Below are positions 8,969 through 16,841 of a stretch of 64,000 bases of DNA, in pieces. Both the position numbers and the translations under genes were made by a program. Numbering within the stretch: the stretch's first letter is position 1; the number at the start of each line of letters is the position of its first letter. The stretch lies in contig CAWGEA010000003.1 in the NCBI GenBank assembly GCA_963821495.1, positions 682,001 through 746,000 on the forward strand. The letters run 5' to 3'. Under the pieces are notes generated by a model. That model did no database searches, was not told the origin of the DNA, and was given only the letters and a program-made list of their open reading frames with translations. Source of the stretch: AC-32 sp963821495. Its GTDB lineage: Bacteria > Actinomycetota > Thermoleophilia > Gaiellales > Gaiellaceae.

Positions 8969-9708
8969 AGACCCGCATCGCCAAGGCGTATCCCGACCGC
9001 GTCGAGGTGCGGGGCCGCGACCTCACGGGCGACCTGATGGGGCGGCTCACGTTCACCGAGTACCTCCACCTGCTGCTGACCGGCGAGGAGCCGACCGAGG
9101 AGCAGCGCTTCTTCCTCGACCTGCTCCTCGTCGCCATCGCCGAGCACGGGCTGATGCCGACGAACGTGGCGGCGCGGATGACGCTCGCAGCCGACCCGGC
9201 CTCGCTCCAGGGGGCGGTGGCGGCCGGGATCCTGGGGGCTGGCCCGGTAGTGCTCGGCACAGCAGAGGAGTGCGCGCGCCTGCTCGGGGCCGTGCGAGCG
9301 AGCGGCCGCGAGCCGGCGGAGCTGGCGCGCGAGCTCCGCGAGGCCGGGGGCAAGGTCCCCGGCTTCGGGCATCCCGTGCACCGGCCCGTCGACCCGCGGG
9401 CCGAGCGCATCCTCGAGCTCGCCGACGAGCGCGGCGTGAGCGGCCCGTACGTCGAGCTCGCGCGCCGGCTCGGCGACGCAGTGCACGCCGAGTGGGGCAC
9501 GCCGCTTCCGATGAACGTGTCGCTGCCGATCGCGGCGGTGATGCTCGACCTCGGCTTCCCATCGGCCGCCGTGAAGGCCGTGCCGATCCTCGCGCGGACG
9601 GCGAGCCTGCTCGCGCATCTGGCCGAGGAGCGCGAGCACCCGATCGGCCTCGGGCTCGCCACGGCCGCTGACGAGGCGGTCGACTACGAGCCCGATGCTC
9701 GCTCCTGA
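8965..9708 (+). CDS. Citrate-synthase-like protein (citryl-CoA lyase-like) with altered active site
   Basis: 247 aa; GTG 8965 overlaps the upstream stop by 4 bases. This is shorter than citrate synthases (about 370-430 aa) and near the size of stand-alone citryl-CoA lyase-like members. PGFGHPVH (about 131-138) keeps the catalytic His region. The second hallmark, NVD in citrate synthases with the catalytic Asp, reads NVSLP here (about 184). The tail (ILARTASLLAHLAEERE) is the usual C-terminal helix region. The lost Asp suggests changed chemistry, for example C-C cleavage or a different acyl-CoA. It overlaps the CoA ligase by 14 bases. Confidence 0.75.
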   Translation: MKTRIAKAYPDRVEVRGRDLTGDLMGRLTFTEYLHLLLTGEEPTEEQRFFLDLLLVAIAEHGLMPTNVAARMTLAADPASLQGAVAAGILGAGPVVLGTAEECARLLGAVRASGREPAELARELREAGGKVPGFGHPVHRPVDPRAERILELADERGVSGPYVELARRLGDAVHAEWGTPLPMNVSLPIAAVMLDLGFPSAAVKAVPILARTASLLAHLAEEREHPIGLGLATAADEAVDYEPDARS

Positions 9709-10996
9709 GATCGAGAGCCTCCCCTGGGAAGAGCAGCTCGCGCGTGACGACGCGAGCTACCGGACGCAGCTCGTGTACCTGTTCGAGCGCTCGCCCTTCT
9801 ACCGGGCGAAGCTGGAGGCGGCCGGGCTGGGCGACACGCGCGCGGTGGGCGGGCTCGCCGAGATTGCCGGGCTGCCGCTGACCGAGAAGGACGAGCTGCG
9901 GGCCACGCGCAGCGCGGACAACCCCTTCGGCGCGCACCTCGCCGCGGCGGAGAACCAGATCGTGCGCATCTACTCGACGAGCGGCACCACCGGGGAGCCG
10001 AGCTACATCCCGCTGACGGCCGGCGACCTAGAGAACTGGGTTACCGGCTCCTCGCGCAGCTATGCCGCCTCCGGCGTCGTCGCCGGCCAGCGAATCGTCT
10101 CCACCTACAACGCGGGACCGTTCGTCGCCGGGGCCGCGCTCGCGTCGTTCGACCGCCTAGGCCTCTGCCACGTCCCGGTCGGCACCGGGAACACCGAGCG
10201 CCTCGTCGCCGCGATCGAGCGGCTCCGCCCCGAGGCCGTCGTCCTCACGCCCTCCTACGCGGCGCACCTGCTCGACTGGACGCAGACGCGGAGGATCGAT
10301 CTCCGTGCGTCGAGCGTCGAGCGCGTGCTCGTGGCCGGGGAGCCGGGCGGCGGCGAGCAGGGCTTCCGCGCGAAGCTCGAGGCCGGCTGGGGCGCGAAGG
10401 TGACGGAGGCGATGGGCATCGGCGATATCGGCGTCTCGCTCTGGGGCGAGTGCGAGGCGCAGGACGGCATGCACCTGGGCGCCCGCGGCTTCGTCCATCC
10501 GGAGCTGGTCGATCCGGCGAGCGGCGAGAGCGTGTCCCTCGAGGACGGTGCGGCCGGCGAGCTCGTGCTCACGCACCTGCAGCACCGCGCCGCGCCGCTG
10601 CTGCGCTTCCGCACGCGCGACCACGTCGTCGTGCGGATGGGCGACTGCGCCTGCGGGCGGACCGGCCCGCGGATCCGTTGCGTCGGGAGAACGGACGACA
10701 TGTTGATCGTCCGCGGCGTGAACGTCTTCCCGTCCGCCATCCGAGGGGTCGTAGCCGGCTTCGGCCCAGCCGTCAGTGGCCACGTCCTCGTGCGGCCGGC
10801 CGCGCCGGGCGTCAAGCAGGATCCGCCGCTGCCGGTCGACGTCGAGCTGGCGTCGGGCGCACCCGAGGATCCGTTGCTCGCCGAGGCGATCGGTGAGAGG
10901 ATCCGCGACGTGCTCGTGGTACGGACGCGCGTGCGGCTCGTGCCGTGGGGGAGCTTGCGGCGCAGCGAGTACAAGTCGAAGCTCGTGGAGCGATAG
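9695..10996 (+). CDS. PaaK-type acyl/aryl-CoA ligase (phenylacetate-CoA ligase family)
   Basis: 433 aa. The P-loop STSGTTGEPS (about 94-103) defines the adenylate-forming superfamily. The opening FERSPFYRAKLEAAG, the EAMGIGDIG motif and the C-terminal GRTDDMLIVRGVNVFPSAI segment are typical of PaaK relatives. It activates a carboxylate with ATP and CoA; phenylacetate itself is not implied. A Cys pair in MGDCACGRTG resembles the metal-binding hinge seen in some members. Coupled by overlap to the lyase-like gene and followed 5 bases later by a VOC protein. Together they could make and cleave a CoA thioester. Confidence 0.85.
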   Translation: MLAPEIESLPWEEQLARDDASYRTQLVYLFERSPFYRAKLEAAGLGDTRAVGGLAEIAGLPLTEKDELRATRSADNPFGAHLAAAENQIVRIYSTSGTTGEPSYIPLTAGDLENWVTGSSRSYAASGVVAGQRIVSTYNAGPFVAGAALASFDRLGLCHVPVGTGNTERLVAAIERLRPEAVVLTPSYAAHLLDWTQTRRIDLRASSVERVLVAGEPGGGEQGFRAKLEAGWGAKVTEAMGIGDIGVSLWGECEAQDGMHLGARGFVHPELVDPASGESVSLEDGAAGELVLTHLQHRAAPLLRFRTRDHVVVRMGDCACGRTGPRIRCVGRTDDMLIVRGVNVFPSAIRGVVAGFGPAVSGHVLVRPAAPGVKQDPPLPVDVELASGAPEDPLLAEAIGERIRDVLVVRTRVRLVPWGSLRRSEYKSKLVER

Positions 10997-11001
10997 GGCG
11001 G

Positions 11002-11565
11002 ATGCGGAAGATCCAGAGCCAGGGCGTCCACCACATCACGCTCGTCGGGGCCGGCCGGCAGACGTCGATCGACTTCTGGGAGGGCGTCCTCGGGATGCCG
11101 TTCGTGTTCGAGCAGCCGAACCTCGACAACGAGGCCGAGAGCCATCTCTACTTCGACCCCGGCGACGGGCGGCTGATCACGGTGTTCACCAACGAGGAGC
11201 GCGAGCGCGACCCGAACCGCCCGCCGGCCGGCGTGGGCGCCGTCCACCACATCGCGTTCTCGGTCTCTCAGGCGACCTTCCAGCAGACCGTCGCCCGGCT
11301 GGACGAGCGCGGTCTCCGGCACAGCGACGTCAAGGACCGCGGCTTCATGGACTCGATCTACTTCGACGACCCGCTCGGCCAGCTGATCGAGCTCGCGTCG
11401 TACCGCTTCGAGCCGCCCGCCGGTCACGCCCACGCCGACGTGCTGCTTGAGGCGCACAAGCTCCGCGTCGAGCGCGGCGACTACAACATCGCCCCGGAGC
11501 ACCTCGCAGACGCGATCGAAAACCTCGTCACGCGCTCACGCGAGTCGCTGTCCGAGCACGCCTAG
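11002..11565 (+). CDS. VOC (glyoxalase/dioxygenase fold) protein
   Basis: 187 aa from ATG 11002, 5 bases after the CoA ligase stop. Two vicinal-oxygen-chelate half modules are visible: VHHITLVGAG ... FDPGDGRLITVF and VHHIAFSV ... FDDPLGQLIELASY. The His at the start of each half and the Glu near the end of the second fit a metal site as in ring-cleaving dioxygenases or glyoxalase-type isomerases. The C-terminal extension (DVLLEAHKLRVERGDYNIAPEH) resembles that of some ring-cleaving dioxygenase-annotated proteins. Last gene of the 7943-11565 cluster; actual reaction unknown. Confidence 0.8.
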   Translation: MRKIQSQGVHHITLVGAGRQTSIDFWEGVLGMPFVFEQPNLDNEAESHLYFDPGDGRLITVFTNEERERDPNRPPAGVGAVHHIAFSVSQATFQQTVARLDERGLRHSDVKDRGFMDSIYFDDPLGQLIELASYRFEPPAGHAHADVLLEAHKLRVERGDYNIAPEHLADAIENLVTRSRESLSEHA

Positions 11566-11604
11566 GAGCAGGCCCGGCACGGACCCTGACGTAGCCTCCG
11601 GTCC

Positions 11605-12687
11605 GTGCACCGGCTGACCAAGGCTCAGGCCCGGCGCATCGCGGTGCGCGCGCAGCTGCTCGACTCGCCGCGGCCGACCGACCTGCTCGACGTGGTGCAG
11701 CAGCTGACCCTGCTGCAGATCGACCCGACCGCGGCGATCGCGCCGAGCGCAGACCTCGTCGCCTGGAGCCGTCTCGGCTCGTCGTACCGGCCCGGCGACC
11801 TCAAGCACGCCCTGGAGCAGGACCGGACGCTGTTCGAGCTCGACGCGCTGATTCGGCCGACGACCGACCTGGGCCTGTATCTCGCCGGTGCAGCCGAGTT
11901 CCCCACGTACGAGCGCACGCGTGCCTGGCTGCGCGACAACGACAGCTTCAGACGGGACGTCCTGAAGCTGCTCGAGAGCTCCGGGCCGCTGACCTCCCGC
12001 GACATCCCGGACACCGCCGTCGTGCCGTGGGCCTCGAGCGGGTGGACGAACAACCGCAACGTCACCCAGATGCTGGAGATCCTGATGACGCGCGGCGAGA
12101 CCGCGATCGCCGGGCGGGTCGGGCGGGAGCGGTTGTGGGACCTCGCCGAGCACGTCTACCCGGCCGACGTCGCCGTTCCCTCGGCCGAGGAGGCCGAGCG
12201 CGCCAAGGACGAGCGCCGGCTAGCCTCGCTCGGCATCGCCCGCGAGAAGGCCAGGGCGATGCCGATGGAGCCCGTCCACGTGGGCGAGGCCGGCGAGCCG
12301 GCCGTGGTCGACGGCGTGAAGGGCGAGTGGCGCGTCGACCCCGCCGCGCTCGACGAGGACTTCGAGGGCCGGACGGCGTTGCTGTCGCCGTTCGACCGGC
12401 TCGTCCACGACCGCGTCCGCGCCGAGGAGCTGTTCGACTTCGAGTACACGCTCGAGATGTACAAGCCCGCGGCAAAGCGCCGCTGGGGCTACTTCGCCCT
12501 TCCGATCCTCCACGGCGACCGGCTGGTCGGAAAGCTCGACGCCGCCGCCGACCGCAAAGCCTCGGTGCTGCGGGTGAACGCGGTCCACGAGGACGTGAAC
12601 TTCACCCGCGCGATCACAAAGGGCGTGCAGGCGGAGCTGGACGATCTCGCCGCGTGGCTCGGACTGGATGCGGTCGAGTCCTCCTAG
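11605..12687 (+). CDS. YcaQ-like winged-helix protein
   Basis: 360 aa from GTG 11605. It opens with LTKAQARRIAVRAQLL and has LLQIDPTAAIAPSADLVAWSRL, both typical of the winged-helix DNA-binding domain family that includes the crosslink-unhooking DNA glycosylase YcaQ/AlkX. The second half contains LLSPFDRLVHDRVRAEELFDFEY and KRRWGYFALPILHGDRLVGKLD, also conserved in the family. The QxD motif described for YcaQ catalysis appears here as LQID. A role in DNA repair is likely but not proven for this branch. Confidence 0.82.
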   Translation: MHRLTKAQARRIAVRAQLLDSPRPTDLLDVVQQLTLLQIDPTAAIAPSADLVAWSRLGSSYRPGDLKHALEQDRTLFELDALIRPTTDLGLYLAGAAEFPTYERTRAWLRDNDSFRRDVLKLLESSGPLTSRDIPDTAVVPWASSGWTNNRNVTQMLEILMTRGETAIAGRVGRERLWDLAEHVYPADVAVPSAEEAERAKDERRLASLGIAREKARAMPMEPVHVGEAGEPAVVDGVKGEWRVDPAALDEDFEGRTALLSPFDRLVHDRVRAEELFDFEYTLEMYKPAAKRRWGYFALPILHGDRLVGKLDAAADRKASVLRVNAVHEDVNFTRAITKGVQAELDDLAAWLGLDAVESS

Positions 12688-12735
12688 CTTGCGGAAGATG
12701 TTCCGAAGGTGAGTACTCGACTCGATTTCGACCAG
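12684..12735 (-). pseudogene. Possible scrap of a LuxR-type HTH gene
   Basis: Read on the minus strand, this short stretch gives ESSTHLRNIFRKLG, almost identical to the recognition-helix end of NarL/LuxR HTH domains (THLRNIFRKLG). Nothing before or after it is protein-like, and it touches the 3' end of the YcaQ-like gene. It may be a leftover of a decayed regulator or chance similarity over about 14 codons. Confidence 0.25.
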
Positions 12736-12790
12736 GACGGCAGTGGTGCTGGGTCGCGGTGATGCGCCGCCCGGCATGACGCGATCAGGG

Positions 12791-13132
12791 TCATCCCCGA
12801 ACACTGGCCCGCTCCACCGTCTTCTGCGCCGCGGAGGCACAGTTCGGCTGGTGGGGACTGCCGTCCAGGACGACTCCGCAGTCGGGGCAGACGAGATGTG
12901 CGAGGCATGCCGCCTCTCCGCCCGCTTCCGCGGCCTGCGCCGGCGCGTCTTGGTCGCAGAGCCGGCAGTCGAGCGGCGTGCCGAGTCGTTCCTCGCGGCC
13001 GTCGGCCTCGAGGATCCACGGCTGGGGGAAGAACGGCGGCCGGTGTCGCACGTGCCGCCGGTGGCCGCAGGCGAGCTCGGCGACCCACTCGCCTCGTTCG
13101 TCCAGCTCGAAAGCGACGATCGCTCGCTGCAC
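12791..13132 (-). CDS. DUF3565 protein with a C-terminal Cys/His cluster
   Basis: 113 aa, GTG start. Residues 5-60 follow the DUF3565 pattern closely: DERGEWVAELACGHRRHVRH, then PPFFPQPWIL, GREERLG and CRLC. The CGH and CxxC elements suggest a bound zinc. After residue 70 comes a second cluster, CLAHLVCPDCG ... HQPNC, which looks like an additional zinc-binding tail not required by the family. Function unknown. It lies upstream of the MoaD/BNR pair's 3' end but is separated from it by 24 bases on the same strand. Confidence 0.75.
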   Translation of the reverse strand: MQRAIVAFELDERGEWVAELACGHRRHVRHRPPFFPQPWILEADGREERLGTPLDCRLCDQDAPAQAAEAGGEAACLAHLVCPDCGVVLDGSPHQPNCASAAQKTVERASVRG

Positions 13133-13156
13133 GGAGGCAGCGTACGCGGAGTCGCT

Positions 13157-13420
13157 CTAGCCGCCGCTGATCGCCGCGATGACGTCAAGCCGGGAGCCCG
13201 CGGCGAGCTCGGTGTCGAGCCCGCCGCGCTCCCGGTCGACGTAGACGTTGATGTGCGGCCGCAGCTTCGGCCCCGGCTCGACGAGCCGGTCGCGTAGGCC
13301 GGGCCAGCGCTTGTCCAAGTGGTTGATCGCCTCGTCAACGGTCGCGGCCTCTACCTCGAGTTCGCGCGGCAGACCCGGGAAGAGCGGCGGCAGCGTCGCG
13401 GGGAGGTGCAGCTCGGCCAT
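13157..13420 (-). CDS. MoaD/ThiS-family ubiquitin-like protein
   Basis: 87 aa. The ATG at 13418-13420 shares one base with the stop of the BNR gene upstream (TGATG). The protein is a beta-grasp of typical length ending in AAISGG; the C-terminal Gly-Gly is what MoaD and ThiS relatives use as the adenylated/thiocarboxylated sulfur carrier. The segment LRPHINVYVDRE fits a MoaD-like strand. No molybdopterin or thiamine genes are near, so it may be a sulfur carrier for another process or a protein modifier. Confidence 0.8.
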   Translation of the reverse strand: MAELHLPATLPPLFPGLPRELEVEAATVDEAINHLDKRWPGLRDRLVEPGPKLRPHINVYVDRERGGLDTELAAGSRLDVIAAISGG

Positions 13421-14496
13421 CAGTCGACGGTCGCCACGGTGACCGACGTGACCCCGGGGAAGAGGCCGCCGATCTGGCTCCAACTCTCGCCCTCGTCGAT
13501 GCTCGCGAACACCTGCCCGGTGCTCGTCCCGAAGTAGAGGCCGGGCTCGTCGTGGGCATCGATCGCCATCCCCTCGCGGAGGACGCCGACGTACGCGTTC
13601 TCGGCCGGCAGGCCGCGGTCGAGCCGCTGCCAACTCGAGCCGGCGTCGCGGGTGCGCCAGACGGCGGCCTTCCCGTCCGGCATCGTGCGCCCGTGGCCCG
13701 GGTCGAGCGGGATCACGTAGAACGTGTCGCGGTCGTGCGGGTGCGTCGCGGCGGCGAAGCCGAACTCCGTCGGCAGCCCTTCCGTGATCTCGGTCCACGA
13801 CTTGCCCGCATCGTCGCTGCGATGCATCCCGACGTGGTTCTGCTGGTACATGCGCTCGAAGTCGGAGGCGGGCACCACCTTGTGGACGCAGAAGCCGATC
13901 TCTTCGTAGTCGGCAGGCCAGTCTCGGCGCAGACCCTTGTTGCGCGGCTCCCACGTCTGCCCGCCATCGTTCGTCTCGAACAGGCTGTAGCCCTGGACGA
14001 TGATCCAGAAGCGCTCCGCCTCGTCCGGGTGCGGGATGATCGCCGAGAGGCCGAGGTGTCCAGGCGGCTGCTGCGCCGGGTCGTTCCACGCCTCGCGGCC
14101 CTCCTGGCCCTCGAACGTCGTCACGAGAGAGAAGGTCTTGCCGCCGTCGCTGCTCTCGAACAGTCCCGCCGACTCGGCGCCCACCAGCAGGCGGCCGTGC
14201 GCCGGCATGACGTGCGAGACCTTCGAGAGGCGCAGCCCGCCCTCGCCGTCCGGGTAGTCGAGGCCCTCGCTCGAGTGCTCCCACGTCTCGCCGATGTCCG
14301 AGCTCCGCCAGATCGCGGCGCCGTGCCATTCGCTCGCCGCGGCGGCGAAGATCGTGCCGGAGTCGCGATCCAGCACGGCGTGGTACACAGGCCAGCTTTC
14401 GCAGTACGGGCCGCGGACGCTCCAATCGCGCCGGTCGCCGCTCTCCAGGACGAAGCACCCCTTCCTTGTTCCCACGAGGAGCACGCTCTTCGACAT
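13420..14496 (-). CDS. BNR/Asp-box beta-propeller protein
   Basis: 358 aa. I choose ATG 14496 because a GGAGG lies 8 bases upstream; the longer GTG at 14505 overlaps that ribosome site. Repeated SxDxGxxW Asp-box motifs (RSSDIGETWEH, ESSDGGKTF, ETNDGGQTWEP, RSDDAGKSWTE, RTRDAGSSWQR, ASIDEGESWSQ) mark a sialidase/VPS10-type beta-propeller. The start VLLVGTRKGCFVL is typical of a cytoplasmic subfamily. No sialidase catalytic Arg triad or signal peptide is evident. It is coupled by a one-base overlap to the MoaD-like gene. Confidence 0.82.
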   Translation of the reverse strand: MSKSVLLVGTRKGCFVLESGDRRDWSVRGPYCESWPVYHAVLDRDSGTIFAAAASEWHGAAIWRSSDIGETWEHSSEGLDYPDGEGGLRLSKVSHVMPAHGRLLVGAESAGLFESSDGGKTFSLVTTFEGQEGREAWNDPAQQPPGHLGLSAIIPHPDEAERFWIIVQGYSLFETNDGGQTWEPRNKGLRRDWPADYEEIGFCVHKVVPASDFERMYQQNHVGMHRSDDAGKSWTEITEGLPTEFGFAAATHPHDRDTFYVIPLDPGHGRTMPDGKAAVWRTRDAGSSWQRLDRGLPAENAYVGVLREGMAIDAHDEPGLYFGTSTGQVFASIDEGESWSQIGGLFPGVTSVTVATVD

Positions 14497-14763
14497 TCCG
14501 TTCACCTCCGTATCGACGATCGTCTCTCAGTGGACCGGATTCGGCGCGCGAAGTCATCGGTCGGCGACTAGCGCGTCTCCGGGGGGAAAGCGACTCGACC
14601 ACGAGGGCGACCTCCCTGCAACCGGCCTCTTGTGCAGCCGAATGCTGGAAGACCTCCGGCCACCTTGGCCGGTCATCCTTTCTCCTGGGATTACCGGCTT
14701 CGGCCGCCGTCTTGCGGCGATCTCAGGCCGGTTCCCGTGCGAGATCTGCGCGGGATGAAAGGA
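14497..14763. other. Intergenic, no gene seen
   Basis: Upstream region of the BNR gene and the edge of a decayed accessory stretch. The ribosome site of the BNR gene is at about 14505-14509. I see no conserved protein in any frame; short frames here are not protein-like. Confidence 0.5.
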
Positions 14764-14855
14764 AGCCGGCGGTCGTTATGCCACATACATATGCAATTTG
14801 CAGGGCTTTTACGGGAGCGACGGACTCGAACCCGCGACCTCCGGCGTGACAGGCC
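14764..14855 (-). repeat. tRNA-Asp 3'-half fragment with upstream repeat (likely attachment-site relic)
   Basis: Bases 14812-14855 match the 3' half of the intact tRNA-Asp at 29006-29079, from the acceptor end through the T arm to the anticodon GTC, with one G missing from the acceptor/T-arm junction; the 5' half is replaced by unrelated sequence. Just before it lie AGCCGGCGGTCG (14764-14775) and TTTGCAG (14797-14803), which recur in the same order near 16842-16892. Such partial tRNA copies are what site-specific integration into a tRNA gene leaves. It cannot form a functional tRNA. Confidence 0.7.
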
Positions 14856-15121
14856 TGTCTTGGCAGTTCCGGGCTGGACGGGGATAGGCGGAGATTACCG
14901 CCGTGAGCAGGGCTTCTGTCGCGGTGATCTGCGGGGATCGCCGGGGATCGGGGGAGCTTCCGACGACCTCCTGCGGGATATCCGCGGGATGCGTTTGTTG
15001 GCTACCTTGTAGACGGTTCAGCGGGTGGGATGCGGAGCGACCTCGTCCTTCACGTGGCACGACTTGGGCAACTAGTCGCTCGAGCTGAGAAGGGGAATGG
15101 CGTCCCCGTCTCAGCTGATCG
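14856..15121. other. No gene recognised
   Basis: Sequence beyond the tRNA fragment holds only short frames without family resemblance. It probably belongs to the decayed accessory stretch that runs to about 17.0 kb. Confidence 0.4.
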
Positions 15122-15268
15122 GACGTGAACCCTGATGCCGGCGTCGGAGCGGGGTCGTCTCCGCCTGCACGGGCGACGGGTGGACGCGGAGGATGAGGCG
15201 GCCCAGTCGGGGAGCCACCAGTTCCAGCGTCCGTCGGTGAAGTGATCTTCAGGGCCTCCCGCCATCAA
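15122..15268 (-). pseudogene. Remnant of the C-terminus of an MMPL-type transporter
   Basis: On the minus strand one frame reads GRWNWWLPDW. After a one-base shift another frame continues GRLILRVHPSPVQAE and runs to a stop at about 15122. Many MMPL/RND transporters end in a last helix followed by NWWLPRWLGRLL-like sequence; the intact MMPL protein at 40.7-43.0 kb has NWYLPHWLEWLP in the same place. Only the tail is present and it needs a frame shift, so this is a dead fragment if the reading is right. Confidence 0.35.
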
Positions 15269-15359
15269 ACCCAGAGGCCCGATCGCCAGGAAGCCAGCGT
15301 CTTCAGTTCACGACAGACTTCCGACTGCGGGCCCGCGCCCCTTGCCGGTTGCCGTCACA

Positions 15360-16135
15360 TCAATCACGGAAGGGCGCGAGCCGAATGCTCAGGTCGCTCA
15401 TGGCGAAGCGGTGCAGGTACCAGGCGCGGCCACGAGGGACTTGCTTGGCCTCGGCTCGGAGAAGCCCGGCGAACTCCCGCTTGAAGCCCAACCGCGGGTA
15501 CTCCTGGATGACGCTCTGGCGGACTGCATCGGGTATCTCGTTGCTGCGTAGGCCGAACACATCGACGGCTGCGCCGGCAGATAGGAGGTAGGCCTCGGCA
15601 CCGGATTCGAGGCCAACGCCGGGGGGGTGTGGTGCATGGCGATCGCGTTTGCAACGAGCTCGCGGATATCGGCAGGCACGTGGTGGCTGTCGGTGAACTC
15701 GCGTGCTACCGCGGCGCTGCGAACCGTGAAGTCGACGTCGGCCACCGGGCTCGGGATCCCGGTGTCGTGGAACATTGCAGCCAGGTACAGGAGCTCACGG
15801 TCGAACATGATCCCGTGAAGTGCGGCGATGGCCGCGCCCCACGTGTAGGCACGACTGGAATGGTTGAGGAGTGCCGGTGTCAAGAGGTCCTGCGCGGCGA
15901 CCTCGGCATCTCTTGCGAGAGGGGAGTCGGGAAGTACCAGGCTCGCCGGATCGATGGAATTCCGGCGTCCCGAGTGCATTCGGAGCACCATCGCGAGACG
16001 GCCGGCAAGAATGCTGAGCTCCCCCCGCAGCAGGGGCCGGGCAAGTGTTAGGCATTCCCGAGCGGTCAGCACTCCCCCGGTGCGTTCGGTCCATCCAATG
16101 GATCCGATCGGATCGGTGGGTCGTGGCTGGCTCAC
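15360..16135 (-). pseudogene. HD-domain protein gene with a frameshift
   Basis: From GTG 16135 (GGGAG upstream), the first frame gives an HD-domain protein: LLNHSSRAYTWGAAIAALHG, then LLYLAAMFHDTGI with the metal-binding His-Asp, then AIAMHH. At a run of seven G (15621-15627) the frame is lost. Adding one base makes the protein continue sensibly as PPGVGLESGAEAYLLSAGAA, then VFGLRSNEIPDAV, RLGFKREFAGLLRAEAKQV and WYLHRF to the stop at 15360. The repaired product would be about 258 aa, resembling HD proteins annotated near cyanamide hydratase. It is either a real pseudogene or a homopolymer error. Confidence 0.75.
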
Positions 16136-16770
16136 GGGGGTCTCCCAGTTCGGAGGGTGTCGCGGTCAGGCGGCGGGGACAAGCACGCCGATGAGTCACC
16201 AAGCCAGCGTCGAGGCCCGAGAGCCCTGGTCAGCATCTTAGTGTCGCCGATAGGCGCGACCGCGAACAATCAGCCGTCGCGGAAGGTAAAGAGAGATCGA
16301 CCTCGGTCGCCCTGTCGCCCGGCCAGCTCCACGGTACGGCCGGTCGTCATCGCCGAAGTGCTCGAGGGGACCACTGGGGACCAATACCCGCGGCGATTGT
16401 TGGGGTGTCCGCCTCAGCGGCGGGCCGCCACGGTTCAAGAATCGACCCGGGGAGGGTCAGCCCTCGGCTGCGGCTTGCGGCCGCCTGCGCGCGAGCAGCC
16501 TGCCCTCGAAAGCGGCAGGCCGCCGACTCGTTGCCGTCACGCTCGTCGGTCTACGTCATCGCGCGTGAGGCGGCGTCGACTCGCTCCGGGCGTTCGTCCC
16601 ACGCTTTCGCGCATGAGACGGCACGCGGTCGGAACTCAACAGTCAGAGCTGGCAAGACGCCCCAGACCATCCATGACGGCCCGTCAATGCGCCGCTCGAC
16701 GATTCGCTTGCGGGATCCGCGCGGGATGCGCGAAGACTCTGACCTGGGGACAGGCTTCATAATATTACGA
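16136..16770. other. No gene recognised
   Basis: About 630 bases upstream of the HD gene. Open frames exist on both strands but their translations are Arg/Ser/Pro-rich and show no family motif. It lies inside the stretch bounded by tRNA 3'-end fragments and is probably decayed accessory DNA. Confidence 0.45.
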
Positions 16771-16812
16771 TTTGCAGCACTTTACGTGCCCGGAGCGGGA
16801 TCCGGGTTCGCG
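16771..16812 (-). repeat. Degenerate third tRNA-end-like repeat
   Basis: TTTGCAG at 16771-16777 is followed by a short AT-containing spacer and then CCGGAGCGGGATCCGGGTTC, which resembles in altered form the acceptor/T-arm sequence of the better copies at 14812 and 16904. AATATT precedes it, as it does the 16904 copy. The match is weak and could be chance. Confidence 0.3.
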
Positions 16813-16841
16813 TGCAGGACGAGCGGTGTGACCGGTTGGAA

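Noticed and set aside
14816..15012. Short frames whose translation contains TRTRDLR or SNPRPPA-like text.
   Set aside because: These are translations of tRNA-derived sequence, a known source of false proteins.
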